The notes beneath the pieces were generated by a model, which saw only the letters and a program-made list of their open reading frames with translations, was not told the DNA's origin and searched no databases. DNA of 64,000 nt from Paenibacillus durus ATCC 35681 (GTDB taxonomy: Bacteria > Bacillota > Bacilli > Paenibacillales > Paenibacillaceae), in assembly GCF_000993825.1 (NCBI RefSeq), contig NZ_CP011114.1, forward strand, positions 1,798,001 to 1,862,000. Reading direction: 5' to 3'. Positions within the stretch are counted from its first letter, which is position 1. Each line of letters begins with the position of its first letter. A program made the translations under genes and the position numbers. Positions 35,453 through 43,647 of the stretch are shown piece after piece.

Positions 35453-36136
35453 TCATGAAAGATTCATGTTTAAAGCAGGAAGCACACCATAACCGTCTAT
35501 ACTGTTATTCCCATAGCTGCGAATACTGCAACCTGGACCTACAAAAAACGCACGTGAAGGCTTGTTTCCTTGTGTTCGCAGCCACCACCAGGAACAGCCA
35601 ACTTCTTCGCCGTCTCTGATGACATAGTTATCTTTGTTCGTTTTATCATATACATATAAGCTGCATCCATCGGGCTTTTTCGTCTTGGCAAAATCGGTTC
35701 CAACAGCGCGCCTCAAATCCTTGCCGTGGATCTCAGATAAATCTTTTATCTCGGCAACGCTAAGCAGAAAGACCTTGTCCTCCGTATCCGGGCAGCCCTC
35801 TCCGTTGTCCGTGCAATGAGTCGTCTTTATGAATTGCTTTTCGGCGGCACTGAATGCGGTGTTATAGAATTCTTCATTCAGCCACTCGCGCAAATCGCAG
35901 TCAGGCCACTTAATTTCCATGCAATCACGCCACTTCAGATCCGCGCTCTTACCGTGATACCTCTTGCAATCCAAAATATACTCACTCAAAACAAACAGCT
36001 CGCTTCCTGAATTTTGAAGAACACGCCATTTAATCGCCAGTTCTTTACCGTCTACAGACTGCGGATACGTGCCGAACGTAATGAATTCGCCGGGCTTTAG
36101 GTTCCGGTACGTTAAAGCAAAATGCCCCTTTTCCAT
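35453..36136 (-). CDS. DUF6273-domain protein
   Basis: A 227-residue soluble protein. ITFGTYPQ near the N terminus, IKWRVLQNSGSELFVLSEYILDCKRYH, DLREWLNEEFYNTAFSAAEK, and the C-terminal WWWLRT...GYGVLPALNMNL are the features of DUF6273 (a formylglycine/C-lectin-like fold seen in many Firmicutes). AGGAGGA ribosome site. No signal peptide. It lies in the accessory patch next to the broken immunity-like gene. Function is unknown. Confidence 0.82.
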   Translation of the reverse strand: MEKGHFALTYRNLKPGEFITFGTYPQSVDGKELAIKWRVLQNSGSELFVLSEYILDCKRYHGKSADLKWRDCMEIKWPDCDLREWLNEEFYNTAFSAAEKQFIKTTHCTDNGEGCPDTEDKVFLLSVAEIKDLSEIHGKDLRRAVGTDFAKTKKPDGCSLYVYDKTNKDNYVIRDGEEVGCSWWWLRTQGNKPSRAFFVGPGCSIRSYGNNSIDGYGVLPALNMNLS

Positions 36137-36291
36137 TAAATTTTCCTCCTCGATTTTTTATTCCAACTTCGATCATATAACATTCATGCAAGATTTCATT
36201 TGATATACCAAGAATCCTTGTGTGGACGGCCTTTGTCTCTTATAATGTTGTTGCTGTACTTTAGAGTTTGACTTTAAGGAAGGTGTCGCAG

Positions 36292-36996
36292 GTGGACAAA
36301 ACCTATACGCCGAAACAGATGGCCAAGAGACTTCATGTCAGCACCACAACCTTGCGAAGATATGAAAGTCTCGATTTGGTGCCTGACGTACCTCGGACAG
36401 CCAGTAATAGAAGATATTATACTCCGTTGCATGTCCAAGCTTTCCTTGCTTTACGGTCCTTGATCAAAGGATTCGATCTGCCTATCGCCTACGCTGTCAT
36501 GAACTTATTAAAAAAAGGTCACATTGAACAAGCACTTTGGATGATCAATTTACAACAGTACAACATTCAGGTAGAGAAGCAACGAGTCGAGGAGGTCATG
36601 AGCCTCATTCATCAAACTGATTTCTCCATGTATAGGAATATTCAGGTTACGGATGAAATGAAAATCGGGGAGGTCGCCGTTATCGCTGGTGTAAACCCAT
36701 CCGCTATTCGACATTGGGAAATGGAGGGGCTTATTCGCGCTAAGCGGAATCCGGAAAATGGATATAGAGTCTTTACATCGCGGGAATTAAAAAAGATTAT
36801 TGTGCTAAGCAGTTTAAGGAAAACCGTCTTTTTCATTGAAAGCATGAAACAGTTGCTTGAAGCTTTAGAGACACATGATCTAACTACGATTGAAAGCTCC
36901 TTCAAAGTGGCTCTTCAGAAGCTGAATGAGCAATTGGAAAAGCAAATGAATGGCATATCAGAAATGATGAGATATATACAATTTTGCAAAATATAA
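36292..36996 (+). CDS. Regulator with two MerR-type DNA-binding domains
   Basis: A 234-residue protein. Domain 1 (about 1-70): YTPKQMAKRLHVSTTTLRRYE, then NRRYYTPLHVQAF. Domain 2 (about 125-190): MKIGEVAVIAGVNPSAIRHWE, then GLIRAKRNPENGYRVFTSRELKKI. Each has the winged helix pattern of MerR, joined by a helical linker, with a short C-terminal coiled coil. Two MerR domains on one chain are unusual, since MerR proteins normally dimerise. No metal-binding Cys pattern. GTG 36292 chosen because AAGGAAGGT lies just upstream. Divergent from the DUF6273 gene, so it could control it. Confidence 0.85.
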   Translation: MDKTYTPKQMAKRLHVSTTTLRRYESLDLVPDVPRTASNRRYYTPLHVQAFLALRSLIKGFDLPIAYAVMNLLKKGHIEQALWMINLQQYNIQVEKQRVEEVMSLIHQTDFSMYRNIQVTDEMKIGEVAVIAGVNPSAIRHWEMEGLIRAKRNPENGYRVFTSRELKKIIVLSSLRKTVFFIESMKQLLEALETHDLTTIESSFKVALQKLNEQLEKQMNGISEMMRYIQFCKI

Positions 36997-37313
36997 CCGC
37001 AAAGTCCGATATAACAACACAATGCCTGTCATGGTCAAAATATTCGGTCGAGCCAATTGGTGGCCGTTCGGAGTGAAGGAGCCGGAGGGAGCGCAAGACC
37101 GTAATATCATGATGTAAGTTCGGCTTTAGCCAAAGTTTCATTTGCGCCGTCGCTAAAGCGGTGGATTCAGCCAGCCTTCGGGCTGGCTTTTTTCGTTGCT
37201 ACCTGTGTGTTTGATGTGAATCCGCTACCCGGAAATCGCATATTGACATTGGAATAAATTGCGTGCAGACTATACTTAGTAATACTAAATAATAAGGTTA
37301 GCAAGGTGATGTA
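36997..37313 (+). other. 317-nt intergenic stretch, no gene called
   Basis: Contains a short open frame (37022-37117, 31 codons) without a ribosome-binding site, a terminator hairpin (37169-37194) and an AT-rich region before the PadR gene whose TTAGTAATACTAAATAATAAGG (37278-37299) includes the inverted repeat TTAGTAATACTAA, a candidate PadR operator. Confidence 0.5.
37169..37194 (+). terminator. Intrinsic terminator
   Basis: Stem AGCCAGCC / GGCTGGCT with a TTCG tetraloop and T6 tail. Probably ends the double-MerR transcript. Confidence 0.85.
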
Positions 37314-37658
37314 ATGAGCGATCCGGCAAGCCAACTTAAGAAGGGGGTTCTGGAGATCCTGGTATTGCATTTGCTAAGCCGCAGAAATTTGTACGGATAC
37401 CAGTTGATCAGCGAATTGGATGAAAGAAGCGACGGATATTTCAAGCTTAAAGAAGGGACTCTGTACCCCGTGCTGTACCGTCTGGAAGACTCCGGACTCG
37501 TGGAGAGCTACTGGGAGCAGGACACCGGCAAGCGCGGAGTTCGCCGCAAATATTACCGGGTCACCGCAGCGGGTCAAGCTTGGCTGCGGGAAATGACCGG
37601 AGAGCTTGCGCTGTTTTATCATTCCATTTACAAGATTATGGGAGATGAGAGGTTATGA
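37314..37658 (+). CDS. PadR-family transcriptional regulator
   Basis: A 114-residue PadR winged-helix protein: KKGVLEILVLHLLSRRNLYGY, then LKEGTLYPVLYRLEDSGLVES and KYYRVTAAGQAWL. Its stop overlaps the start of the HAAS-domain gene by 4 nt (ATGA), the standard PadR plus HAAS arrangement in which the second protein takes part in signalling. An inverted repeat in the upstream region may be its own operator. Confidence 0.93.
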   Translation: MSDPASQLKKGVLEILVLHLLSRRNLYGYQLISELDERSDGYFKLKEGTLYPVLYRLEDSGLVESYWEQDTGKRGVRRKYYRVTAAGQAWLREMTGELALFYHSIYKIMGDERL

Positions 37659-38383
37659 GCCAACGTTTGAAGCTCTACGTTAGCGAAGTAATGGCGGGGA
37701 TTGATGCGGACCCTATTACGAAAGGAAGAATTGCGGAAGATTTGCTCACTTCATTAACGGAAAGGGCGGAGCGCAGCAGCGTTGAACGAGTGCTGGCCGA
37801 GTCGGGAGCGCCCTGGGAGATGGCTAAGGATTATATGAACGGACTGTACGGAGCTGAAGCTGGTCCGGGATATGCCGATAATGAGGCGCCTTATTATGGT
37901 TACGATCCGGTTTCCGGCGATTATTACGAATATAAATCGCCGTTGACCGTGTTTGATCTGCCTTTAGTGCATATTAAATTCCGCAGACGGGGCTGGTTCT
38001 TTGGAGGTGCGCCTGCGGTCGCCAAAGGAATTATTGCTATCGGCGATGTGGCGCTCGGAGTTTTTGCCGTTGGGGGAGTCGCGGCAGGCGGAATCAGCAT
38101 CGGAGGCTTGTCTGCCGGGCTACTCGCGATGGGGGGAGCGGCTGCCGGAGCCATTGCGGCGGGCGGAATCGCGGCGGGCGTCCTAGCATTCGGAGGAATG
38201 GCGGTTGGGGCGGTGGCGCTGGGAGGTCTAGCTATTGGCAAGATCGCCATCGGCGGCAGCGCCATAGGAAGCTATACGTTCAGCGCCGCCGATTCCGGCG
38301 CCTTTAACATAGAGCAGTTCCGAAGAATGCTGGAGGAAGCCTTCCCGCGTGCGGCTGACTGGCTGCGCAGCTTTATATCCTAG
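37655..38383 (+). CDS. HAAS/DUF1700-type protein with Gly/Ala-rich repeat region
   Basis: A 242-residue protein. The N-terminal ~65 residues are a HAAS-like helical domain (MSQRLKLYVSEVMAGIDADP, LAESGAPWEMAKDYMNGLYG). Residues about 120-215 are a run of 5-6-residue repeats of G-x-hydrophobic-A-x-G type (AAGGISIGGLSAGLLAMGG and so on), which may form a membrane-associated or beta-solenoid stack. Coupled to the PadR gene by a 4-nt overlap. The specific signal is unknown. Confidence 0.8.
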   Translation: MSQRLKLYVSEVMAGIDADPITKGRIAEDLLTSLTERAERSSVERVLAESGAPWEMAKDYMNGLYGAEAGPGYADNEAPYYGYDPVSGDYYEYKSPLTVFDLPLVHIKFRRRGWFFGGAPAVAKGIIAIGDVALGVFAVGGVAAGGISIGGLSAGLLAMGGAAAGAIAAGGIAAGVLAFGGMAVGAVALGGLAIGKIAIGGSAIGSYTFSAADSGAFNIEQFRRMLEEAFPRAADWLRSFIS

Positions 38384-38403
38384 CCGCTCTGGCCGATGAC
38401 GAA

Positions 38404-38450
38404 CAAGAACCTACGCTGATGCCTTGAGAGAGAGGCAGCGGAGGTTCTTG
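38404..38450. terminator. Long hairpin between HAAS and TPR genes
   Basis: Imperfect stem of about 19 bp, CAAGAACCTACGCTGATGCCT pairing with AGGCAGCGGAGGTTCTTG, between converging genes. No clear T-run. Confidence 0.55.
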
Positions 38451-38472
38451 TATGCTGTACCGGATTTTCGGG

Positions 38473-39144
38473 CTAGCTTATTCTTCCGAAGAAGCTGCGC
38501 ACCGCCCAGCCGCGCTCTTGACGCTTCTTGTATCTCGGCAGCGAACGGTAGACTTCGATGGACTCGGTAAAAGCCTGCTTAGCTTCGGCACTCTGGCCGA
38601 GTGCCTTGTACATCGAGCCGAGTAAATAATACGCTTCGCTCGAGGAAGACTGAATCTCCTTGAACTCGTGCAAATAATGCAGCGATTTATCGCGGTCACT
38701 CTGCCGGAAGCCTTCCGCAAGCCGGAGATAAGGCTGACCGTACTGCACTCTCTGGTTGATCTCCAGTCCGCGCAGCATCTGGCTTTCCCCTTCCTCCAGC
38801 TGTCCAAGCTTTATATTCGCATATCCCAGATCGACCCAATATTCGGCGGACTGCTCGTAGCGGTCCCCTATTTGCAGCAGAAGCTCTTGCGCTTCCCGGA
38901 ATTTCTTACGTTCGGCCAATAGACGGGCCAGCTCGAACTTGGAAGAAACATCATTAGGGTTAAGCGAGATTTGCGTGCGTAGTCTGGAGCTTTGTTTTGC
39001 TCTGCGAAAAGGCCGGACGATACTCGGGAAGATCCCCACGTAACGGCGGTCGATAAAATACAGCACCGCAAGCAGGATAATCAGCGCGAGAAACGGATTC
39101 CCCACCAAATTCCACAGAAGCATAAAACCGATAAATTTAACCAT
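38473..39144 (-). CDS. Membrane-anchored TPR protein
   Basis: A 223-residue protein. A hydrophobic N-terminal segment (about 5-27) anchors it. Three to four tetratricopeptide repeats follow, including DVSSKFELARLLAERKKFRE, SAEYWVDLGYANIKLGQLEE, and SEAYYLLGSMYKALGQSAEA. TPRs mediate protein-protein contacts. Strong GGAGGGG site before ATG. Single gene. Confidence 0.88.
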   Translation of the reverse strand: MVKFIGFMLLWNLVGNPFLALIILLAVLYFIDRRYVGIFPSIVRPFRRAKQSSRLRTQISLNPNDVSSKFELARLLAERKKFREAQELLLQIGDRYEQSAEYWVDLGYANIKLGQLEEGESQMLRGLEINQRVQYGQPYLRLAEGFRQSDRDKSLHYLHEFKEIQSSSSEAYYLLGSMYKALGQSAEAKQAFTESIEVYRSLPRYKKRQERGWAVRSFFGRIS

Positions 39145-39351
39145 GATTCCCCTCCAAAAAATAGTGATGCCCGTATGCCTGCAATAGGCAATAATTCACA
39201 TTATTATATCATTCTTTTCAGCGGCAGAAAATGGTAAGCGTAATTGCGGTCAAAGCCTCGATTCGAACCGCAGCGGGGAACGATGGGCAGGATACTGCAG
39301 AAAAGACCTGCAACGGTGCATCTTTTTTATCGTCTTCAACCCCCGTCCGGA

Positions 39352-39624
39352 TCATATGCCTGAAAAAGTGCAGTTTTTTACACAATCACCTTCAATTTCA
39401 GTTACAACAGCCTCAAATGCCTGCACGATAGCAGGAATCCTCTGATCACTAACGATTTCGATGAAAAAACCTGCACTATAGCTGGTTTGTATGACACTGC
39501 GCTTGCTCGTGCTGCGGACGCCGGAGACGAAGACGCTGGCCGTTGGGCTATTCGATATGATCAATTCACGGCAGGCTACGGACTTTACCGGCTTTGCGGC
39601 CGGATATAATCGCGATAACTTCAC
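39352..39624 (-). CDS. Hypothetical protein
   Basis: A 90-residue frame with GTG start and AAAGGGGG 6 nt upstream. It reads KLSRLYPAAKPVKSVACREL, then ISNSPTASVFVSGVRSTSK and a C-terminal SAGFFIEIVSDQRIPAIVQ. The composition is protein-like and the ribosome site good, but I do not recognise it and no neighbour suggests a role. The surrounding 200-260 nt on either side hold no other gene I can see. Confidence 0.55.
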   Translation of the reverse strand: MKLSRLYPAAKPVKSVACRELIISNSPTASVFVSGVRSTSKRSVIQTSYSAGFFIEIVSDQRIPAIVQAFEAVVTEIEGDCVKNCTFSGI

Positions 39625-39883
39625 ATCGCCCCCTTTACGCCAAAGTTCCGTTATTTCGGGTTAGGACCTCTACTCATACAAATGTACCATTTTAGCCTGT
39701 GATAACTTACCCTCACAAAAATCCGCATCCCATGACTCTGACTATTGATCGTAGTTCATTTGTCAGCTCGTGATAAGCCGAAAGAACGGTTTTGGGCCGA
39801 CCCGGGAAACTTTGTTCCGCTTCGCCACGTCTATAGACTAAAGCAATTCAGGCTGTAGGGGCATAAGGAAGGAGGGGGCGCAA

Positions 39884-40750
39884 ATGTTTATAAAGAGACA
39901 AATGAAGCATCTGTCGGGTCTGCTGCTTGCCTCTGCCGTAATATTTGCTGCATTGCCGACTTCTGCAAAGGCGACTCAGTCTCCGGCGTACTCCCTAGCA
40001 AAGCTGCCAGGGATCAAGGAAATTGCAGCGAAGCCCGGCTTCTGGGGCGGCAGCGCCTTTGCTCTTGGTAAAGACGGCACAGTCTGGTCATGGGGAAGCA
40101 ATTATTCCGGTCAATTTGCGAATGGAACCGCAGGGCCGGTGAATTGGAGCAATGCGCCGCATAGGGTCGCCGGACTTGAAGGGACAAAGAAGCTTGCTCT
40201 TGGCGGAAATTACTATATGGCGCTCAGTTTGGACGGCAACGTGAAGGTATGGGGCGCTTTTCTGCGGACCGGCGGATGGAGCGCGGCGGCAGCGGACGGC
40301 AATCAATGGGCGATTCCGCTGCCGGAAACGATCGATGGTTTAACCGGCATTACGGATATTGCCGCGGGAGAGAATTCAGCGCTGGCCCTGCGTAAGGACG
40401 GCAATGTGATAGCGTGGCTGGCTCCAACAGCCTCGTCGACTGGCGGTATTTCATCGGACGACGCTGCAAGTTCCCAGGAAGCATCGCATGATGAGGCGGC
40501 CATGCTCCCGGCTGCCTCAATGGTGCCCGGGCTAACGGGAGTAAAGGCTGTTTACGGCGACGGTGGAAATCTTTTCTCAACGGTCAAGAAGGACGGGCGG
40601 GAAAGCTGGCGCAAAGCTTGGGTTCTTCGCTTAAATGGGACAGCAGAAGCTATGAAATTTCCTTTACTAATCCCAGCGCACAGTAACATCACACCGCTCA
40701 GGACAGAGGGTCTAGGACTCGCGGGACAGGCTGCAATGCGGTGTCTGTGA
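39884..40750 (+). CDS. Secreted RCC1-repeat protein, probably truncated
   Basis: A 288-residue protein with a signal peptide (SGLLLASAVIFAALPTSAKA, cleavage near residue 31). RCC1-type blades follow: SAFALGKDGTVWSWGSNYSG, YYMALSLDGNVKVWGAF and NSALALRKDGNVIAWLAP. The last ~35 residues after GTAEAMKFPLL do not look like RCC1 sequence, and only about four blades are present of a usual seven. Truncation or a frameshift near 40660 is likely. Strong AAGGAGGGGG site. Paenibacillus secretes many RCC1 proteins, often surface-associated. Confidence 0.7.
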   Translation: MFIKRQMKHLSGLLLASAVIFAALPTSAKATQSPAYSLAKLPGIKEIAAKPGFWGGSAFALGKDGTVWSWGSNYSGQFANGTAGPVNWSNAPHRVAGLEGTKKLALGGNYYMALSLDGNVKVWGAFLRTGGWSAAAADGNQWAIPLPETIDGLTGITDIAAGENSALALRKDGNVIAWLAPTASSTGGISSDDAASSQEASHDEAAMLPAASMVPGLTGVKAVYGDGGNLFSTVKKDGRESWRKAWVLRLNGTAEAMKFPLLIPAHSNITPLRTEGLGLAGQAAMRCL

Positions 40751-40855
40751 CTATACAGCTATTTTTCCGGAAACCCACAAAAAATGTTTAAGAATGGAAA
40801 GGATCGGGTAATAAGAACGCAAGCAAAGAGCGAATAACAAAGGAGGCCGAGGGCA

Positions 40856-41026
40856 ATGATCTTATCGGTACATAACATTATGACATTCAATGAGCAGTAC
40901 TTCAGACCACATCCATCTGTCACCCAAAAGCGGGAAATCGATAATGAAAAAAGCCGGAGCTTTCAGGACATCCTCAATGAGAAGATGAGCTCCGGCGGTG
41001 CGAATTTGAATAAAAATAATCGGTAA
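40856..41026 (+). CDS. Small 56-residue protein, unknown
   Basis: Starts MILSVHNIMTFNEQYFRPHP and contains KSRSFQDILNEKMSSGG before a basic end. It has an excellent AAAGGAGG site 8-9 nt before the ATG and is followed by a terminator, so it is probably expressed. The SFQDILNEK stretch recalls short flagellar-operon-type or adaptor peptides, but I cannot assign it. Confidence 0.6.
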   Translation: MILSVHNIMTFNEQYFRPHPSVTQKREIDNEKSRSFQDILNEKMSSGGANLNKNNR

Positions 41027-41039
41027 ACTCAAAAAATAG

Positions 41040-41077
41040 GCCGGTGACCCGTCGTGATGGCGGACCGCCGGCTTTTT
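41040..41077 (+). terminator. Terminator after the 56-residue gene
   Basis: GCCGGTG / CGCCGGC stem with T5 tail. Confidence 0.6.
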
Positions 41078-41125
41078 GCTGTCCAGCACATTATTCGCAG
41101 ACCGCCGGACCCTTTCATGCATAAA

Positions 41126-41335
41126 CTATCTTACCTCGAAGAACTCGCAGTCTTTTCGCGAGTAGTAGGTCAGGTCGCTTACTCTTGACTGGATGATAAC
41201 GTCCGTATCGGTGAAACGGATCACCGTCGCGCCTGAATTGATCAAGTGATCATTCTGGAACACGCGGACGGGCAACTGCCGTTCCATCGCCTCCTGAAAA
41301 TCGCGGTCGGTGATCAAAGGTCGATTAATCGGCAT
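41126..41335 (-). CDS. Small conserved-looking hypothetical protein
   Basis: A 69-residue protein starting MPINRPLITDRDFQEAMERQ and ending RKDCEFFEVR, with a beta-rich centre (SGATVIRFTDTDVIIQSRV). ATG 41335 is chosen for the AAGGGGA upstream; the frame continues further up without a better start. Not recognised. It could be a small OB/SH3-like protein; this is a guess from the strand pattern. Confidence 0.65.
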   Translation of the reverse strand: MPINRPLITDRDFQEAMERQLPVRVFQNDHLINSGATVIRFTDTDVIIQSRVSDLTYYSRKDCEFFEVR

Positions 41336-41568
41336 AAATAAAGTTCCCCTTTTGGCGTAATAATGGGCAATTGAAAGGTATAACCAGTATACCCGCGAAC
41401 GGTCCGCAATGCCAGTATACCCGCAAGCAGCGCCGCAAACCCGCCGTAACCGCATGAGAAAAATTCATATCTAGAGCCCTCTCATAATTTCCGCCTGTGA
41501 ACATAGACTTGCTTTGAAAACGAAATCTCCAGTATACTTGTGGAAACTTTCAGGCGGGAGGTGATCTT

Positions 41569-41976
41569 GTGAAGACAAAAAATAATATCGCGTACATTCC
41601 GATTATTCTGCAATGGGCACTTAATGCGGCGCTGGTCGTATTAGCACTCATCCTTGTCATCCTGCTTGGTAAGGAGACGATTTATATTTTCGGCTTTATC
41701 AATGATGGCGAGCATCTGACCAAAATAGACTTGCTGGAGGCTCTGCTGATTTATTTTTTGTATTTCGAGTTCATTGCCCTGATTATCAAGTACTTTGAAG
41801 CTCATTATCATTTCCCGCTCCGTTACTTCGTCTATATCGGCATTACGGCGATGATCCGGCTCATTATTATTGATCATGAAAGCCCGTCGGACACTTTGAT
41901 TTATTCGGGGGCCATTCTGCTGCTGGTGATCACGCTGTATATCGCCAACAGCAATCTGCTTAAGAGGGAAAGCTGA
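41569..41976 (+). CDS. psiE: Phosphate-starvation-inducible PsiE-family membrane protein
   Basis: A 135-residue membrane protein with four transmembrane segments. [20 protein letters not shown] and [20 protein letters not shown] are the PsiE core. GTG start with GGGAGGTG upstream. PsiE is induced on phosphate starvation in E. coli, but its biochemical role is not known. A possible promoter with TATACT just upstream overlaps a copy of a CCAGTATAC motif. Own terminator downstream. Confidence 0.9.
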   Translation: MKTKNNIAYIPIILQWALNAALVVLALILVILLGKETIYIFGFINDGEHLTKIDLLEALLIYFLYFEFIALIIKYFEAHYHFPLRYFVYIGITAMIRLIIIDHESPSDTLIYSGAILLLVITLYIANSNLLKRES

Positions 41977-42004
41977 CGAGACATTATGATCACCACTTAA
42001 TTTG

Positions 42005-42049
42005 GAACAGAACGCTTACCGGATAGGTAAAACGTTCTGTTCTTTTTTA
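42005..42049 (+). terminator. Terminator after psiE
   Basis: Stem GAACAGAACG / CGTTCTGTTC with inner pairing (CTTACC/GGTAA) and T6. Confidence 0.85.
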
Positions 42050-42068
42050 TACCGAGTCATTCCCTGAT

Positions 42069-43400
42069 TCAATAGCCGCCCGTTTCCGCCCATTCCTTGA
42101 ACAGCTTATAATCGATCTCTACCTGGTCGGCATAGGCGGCGGCCCAGTGCGATATATGGCGGGCGAGAGGATTGGGGTCCGGGCCCATTGCTCTGGCGAT
42201 TTCTTTCTCGCTGTGATAGGGGAGAAGACCTTTGTTCACGTCGGCGTCCGCCCTGGCGTGCAGCTTGGCTGTAAGCCGGGCCATGATTGTAAGTGTGCGC
42301 TCCATGTCCTCGAACGAATCGATTTCCTCAAGCTTAATTCTTTTTTTGTATGGCGAACGCTCTCTGACATAGAAATGCCGGTCATCCATTGTGAAGAAGC
42401 CGAGGTAGGGGTCCGCTTTATGATGCATGGCCTGCTGGGTTGCTGTGACACGCTTGCCCTGATGCCCGAAATAATGCCAGAAGGATTCTGAATACGGCAT
42501 GAAATAAGCCGGAATCGGGACGCGCACCTCTTTGGCCTCTAGAACCGCGTCCTCCGCGCCCTTTTGCCCTTCACCCTCGATCAATATGTAGTAGCGGTCC
42601 AATCCGATTGACGCCGTCCCTGAACCGTGCTTCACCGCGATATCCTTGATTTTGTAATGTTCGGGAGCTTTTTTACGGGAATTCAGCGTATCCTGATAGA
42701 ACGGCCAAGCATGCTCCAGCATCTCCTGTTCGGCCGCGCCGGGCACTTTCAGCTCCTCTGTTTCAAGGAATATCCGGTCATCCTGTATGAGCGAGGTCAC
42801 TTTGTCTAGAAAATGAGCGCTTTTTCGTTTCTCCAGCTTCTTCAGCAGCTTCTTCACCGGTCCTTTGGCCGAATCCTCATCAATGATAAATTTGCCCGGA
42901 TCATCCTTTTCATCGCAAAAATTCTGAATCTGCTTGTAATAGTCCTTTACATACGTTTCGATGCAGTTCCACTGTTCTTCAAGGCTGTAGCCGAGCTCCC
43001 GGCAGACTAGCGAAATGCTGACGGACATCCGCAGGAGGTCGTAGAGGTAGGAGCCCACATAGCCTTCATCAAAATCATTGACGTCATAGACGAGATTCCC
43101 GTCCTCGTTTCGAAAAGCGCCGAAGTTCTCGAAATGCAAATCTCCTTGAATCCAGGTCGGACGCTCGGGAGAGGAGTGGTAGGGGAAATACTGGCGTGTG
43201 GCGTCAAAATAGAACAAATAGGCGCTTCCGCGATAAAAGGAGAACGGACTCAGCAGCATTTTAGTGTATTTTTCCCCTCTATTGCCGTTGCCAAGCTTCA
43301 TAACCTTGCCGTCAAACTCATTAAAAACTGAGATCAGCGCTTGCTGCCGCAGCTTTGTGCGTGTGCGAATGACTCCCTCGGTGATGTTTTTGTCGATCAT
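42069..43400 (-). CDS. DUF2252-domain protein
   Basis: A 443-residue protein of the DUF2252 family, which resembles aminoglycoside-phosphotransferase-like kinases. Visible: FSFYRGSAYLFYFD, WIQGDLHFENFGAFRNEDGN (catalytic HxxN-like), YDVNDFDEGYVGSYLYDLLR (DFD metal-site-like) and VKHGSGTASIGLDRYYILIEG. A kinase or phosphotransferase role is plausible from these motifs but unproven. AGGAGG site before ATG. Single gene. Confidence 0.9.
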   Translation of the reverse strand: MIDKNITEGVIRTRTKLRQQALISVFNEFDGKVMKLGNGNRGEKYTKMLLSPFSFYRGSAYLFYFDATRQYFPYHSSPERPTWIQGDLHFENFGAFRNEDGNLVYDVNDFDEGYVGSYLYDLLRMSVSISLVCRELGYSLEEQWNCIETYVKDYYKQIQNFCDEKDDPGKFIIDEDSAKGPVKKLLKKLEKRKSAHFLDKVTSLIQDDRIFLETEELKVPGAAEQEMLEHAWPFYQDTLNSRKKAPEHYKIKDIAVKHGSGTASIGLDRYYILIEGEGQKGAEDAVLEAKEVRVPIPAYFMPYSESFWHYFGHQGKRVTATQQAMHHKADPYLGFFTMDDRHFYVRERSPYKKRIKLEEIDSFEDMERTLTIMARLTAKLHARADADVNKGLLPYHSEKEIARAMGPDPNPLARHISHWAAAYADQVEIDYKLFKEWAETGGY

Positions 43401-43647
43401 ACGGGACCTCCTGACAGTTATTTGAATCTATCGTCTATCGTAACCTGTTTGTTTTCATTTCGCAAAAAGATAGAGGATGCTATATAATCTCACATCTATT
43501 TAATTTTTAAGCAAAAAAGTTTATAAACTATTCGTTCCTTGCTATAATAGGCTTCAATTGAGCAGAAATTCATAGAATTATCCGTAGTAAATGTCACATT
43601 TTATTACAGGAGAGCTGCTGAAATTAGACAGACGGAGTGATGATCTT

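Noticed and set aside
37022..37117. 31-residue frame MPVMVKIFGRANWWPFG...
   Set aside because: Looks protein-like but has no ribosome-binding site and no recognised relative; could be a fragment.
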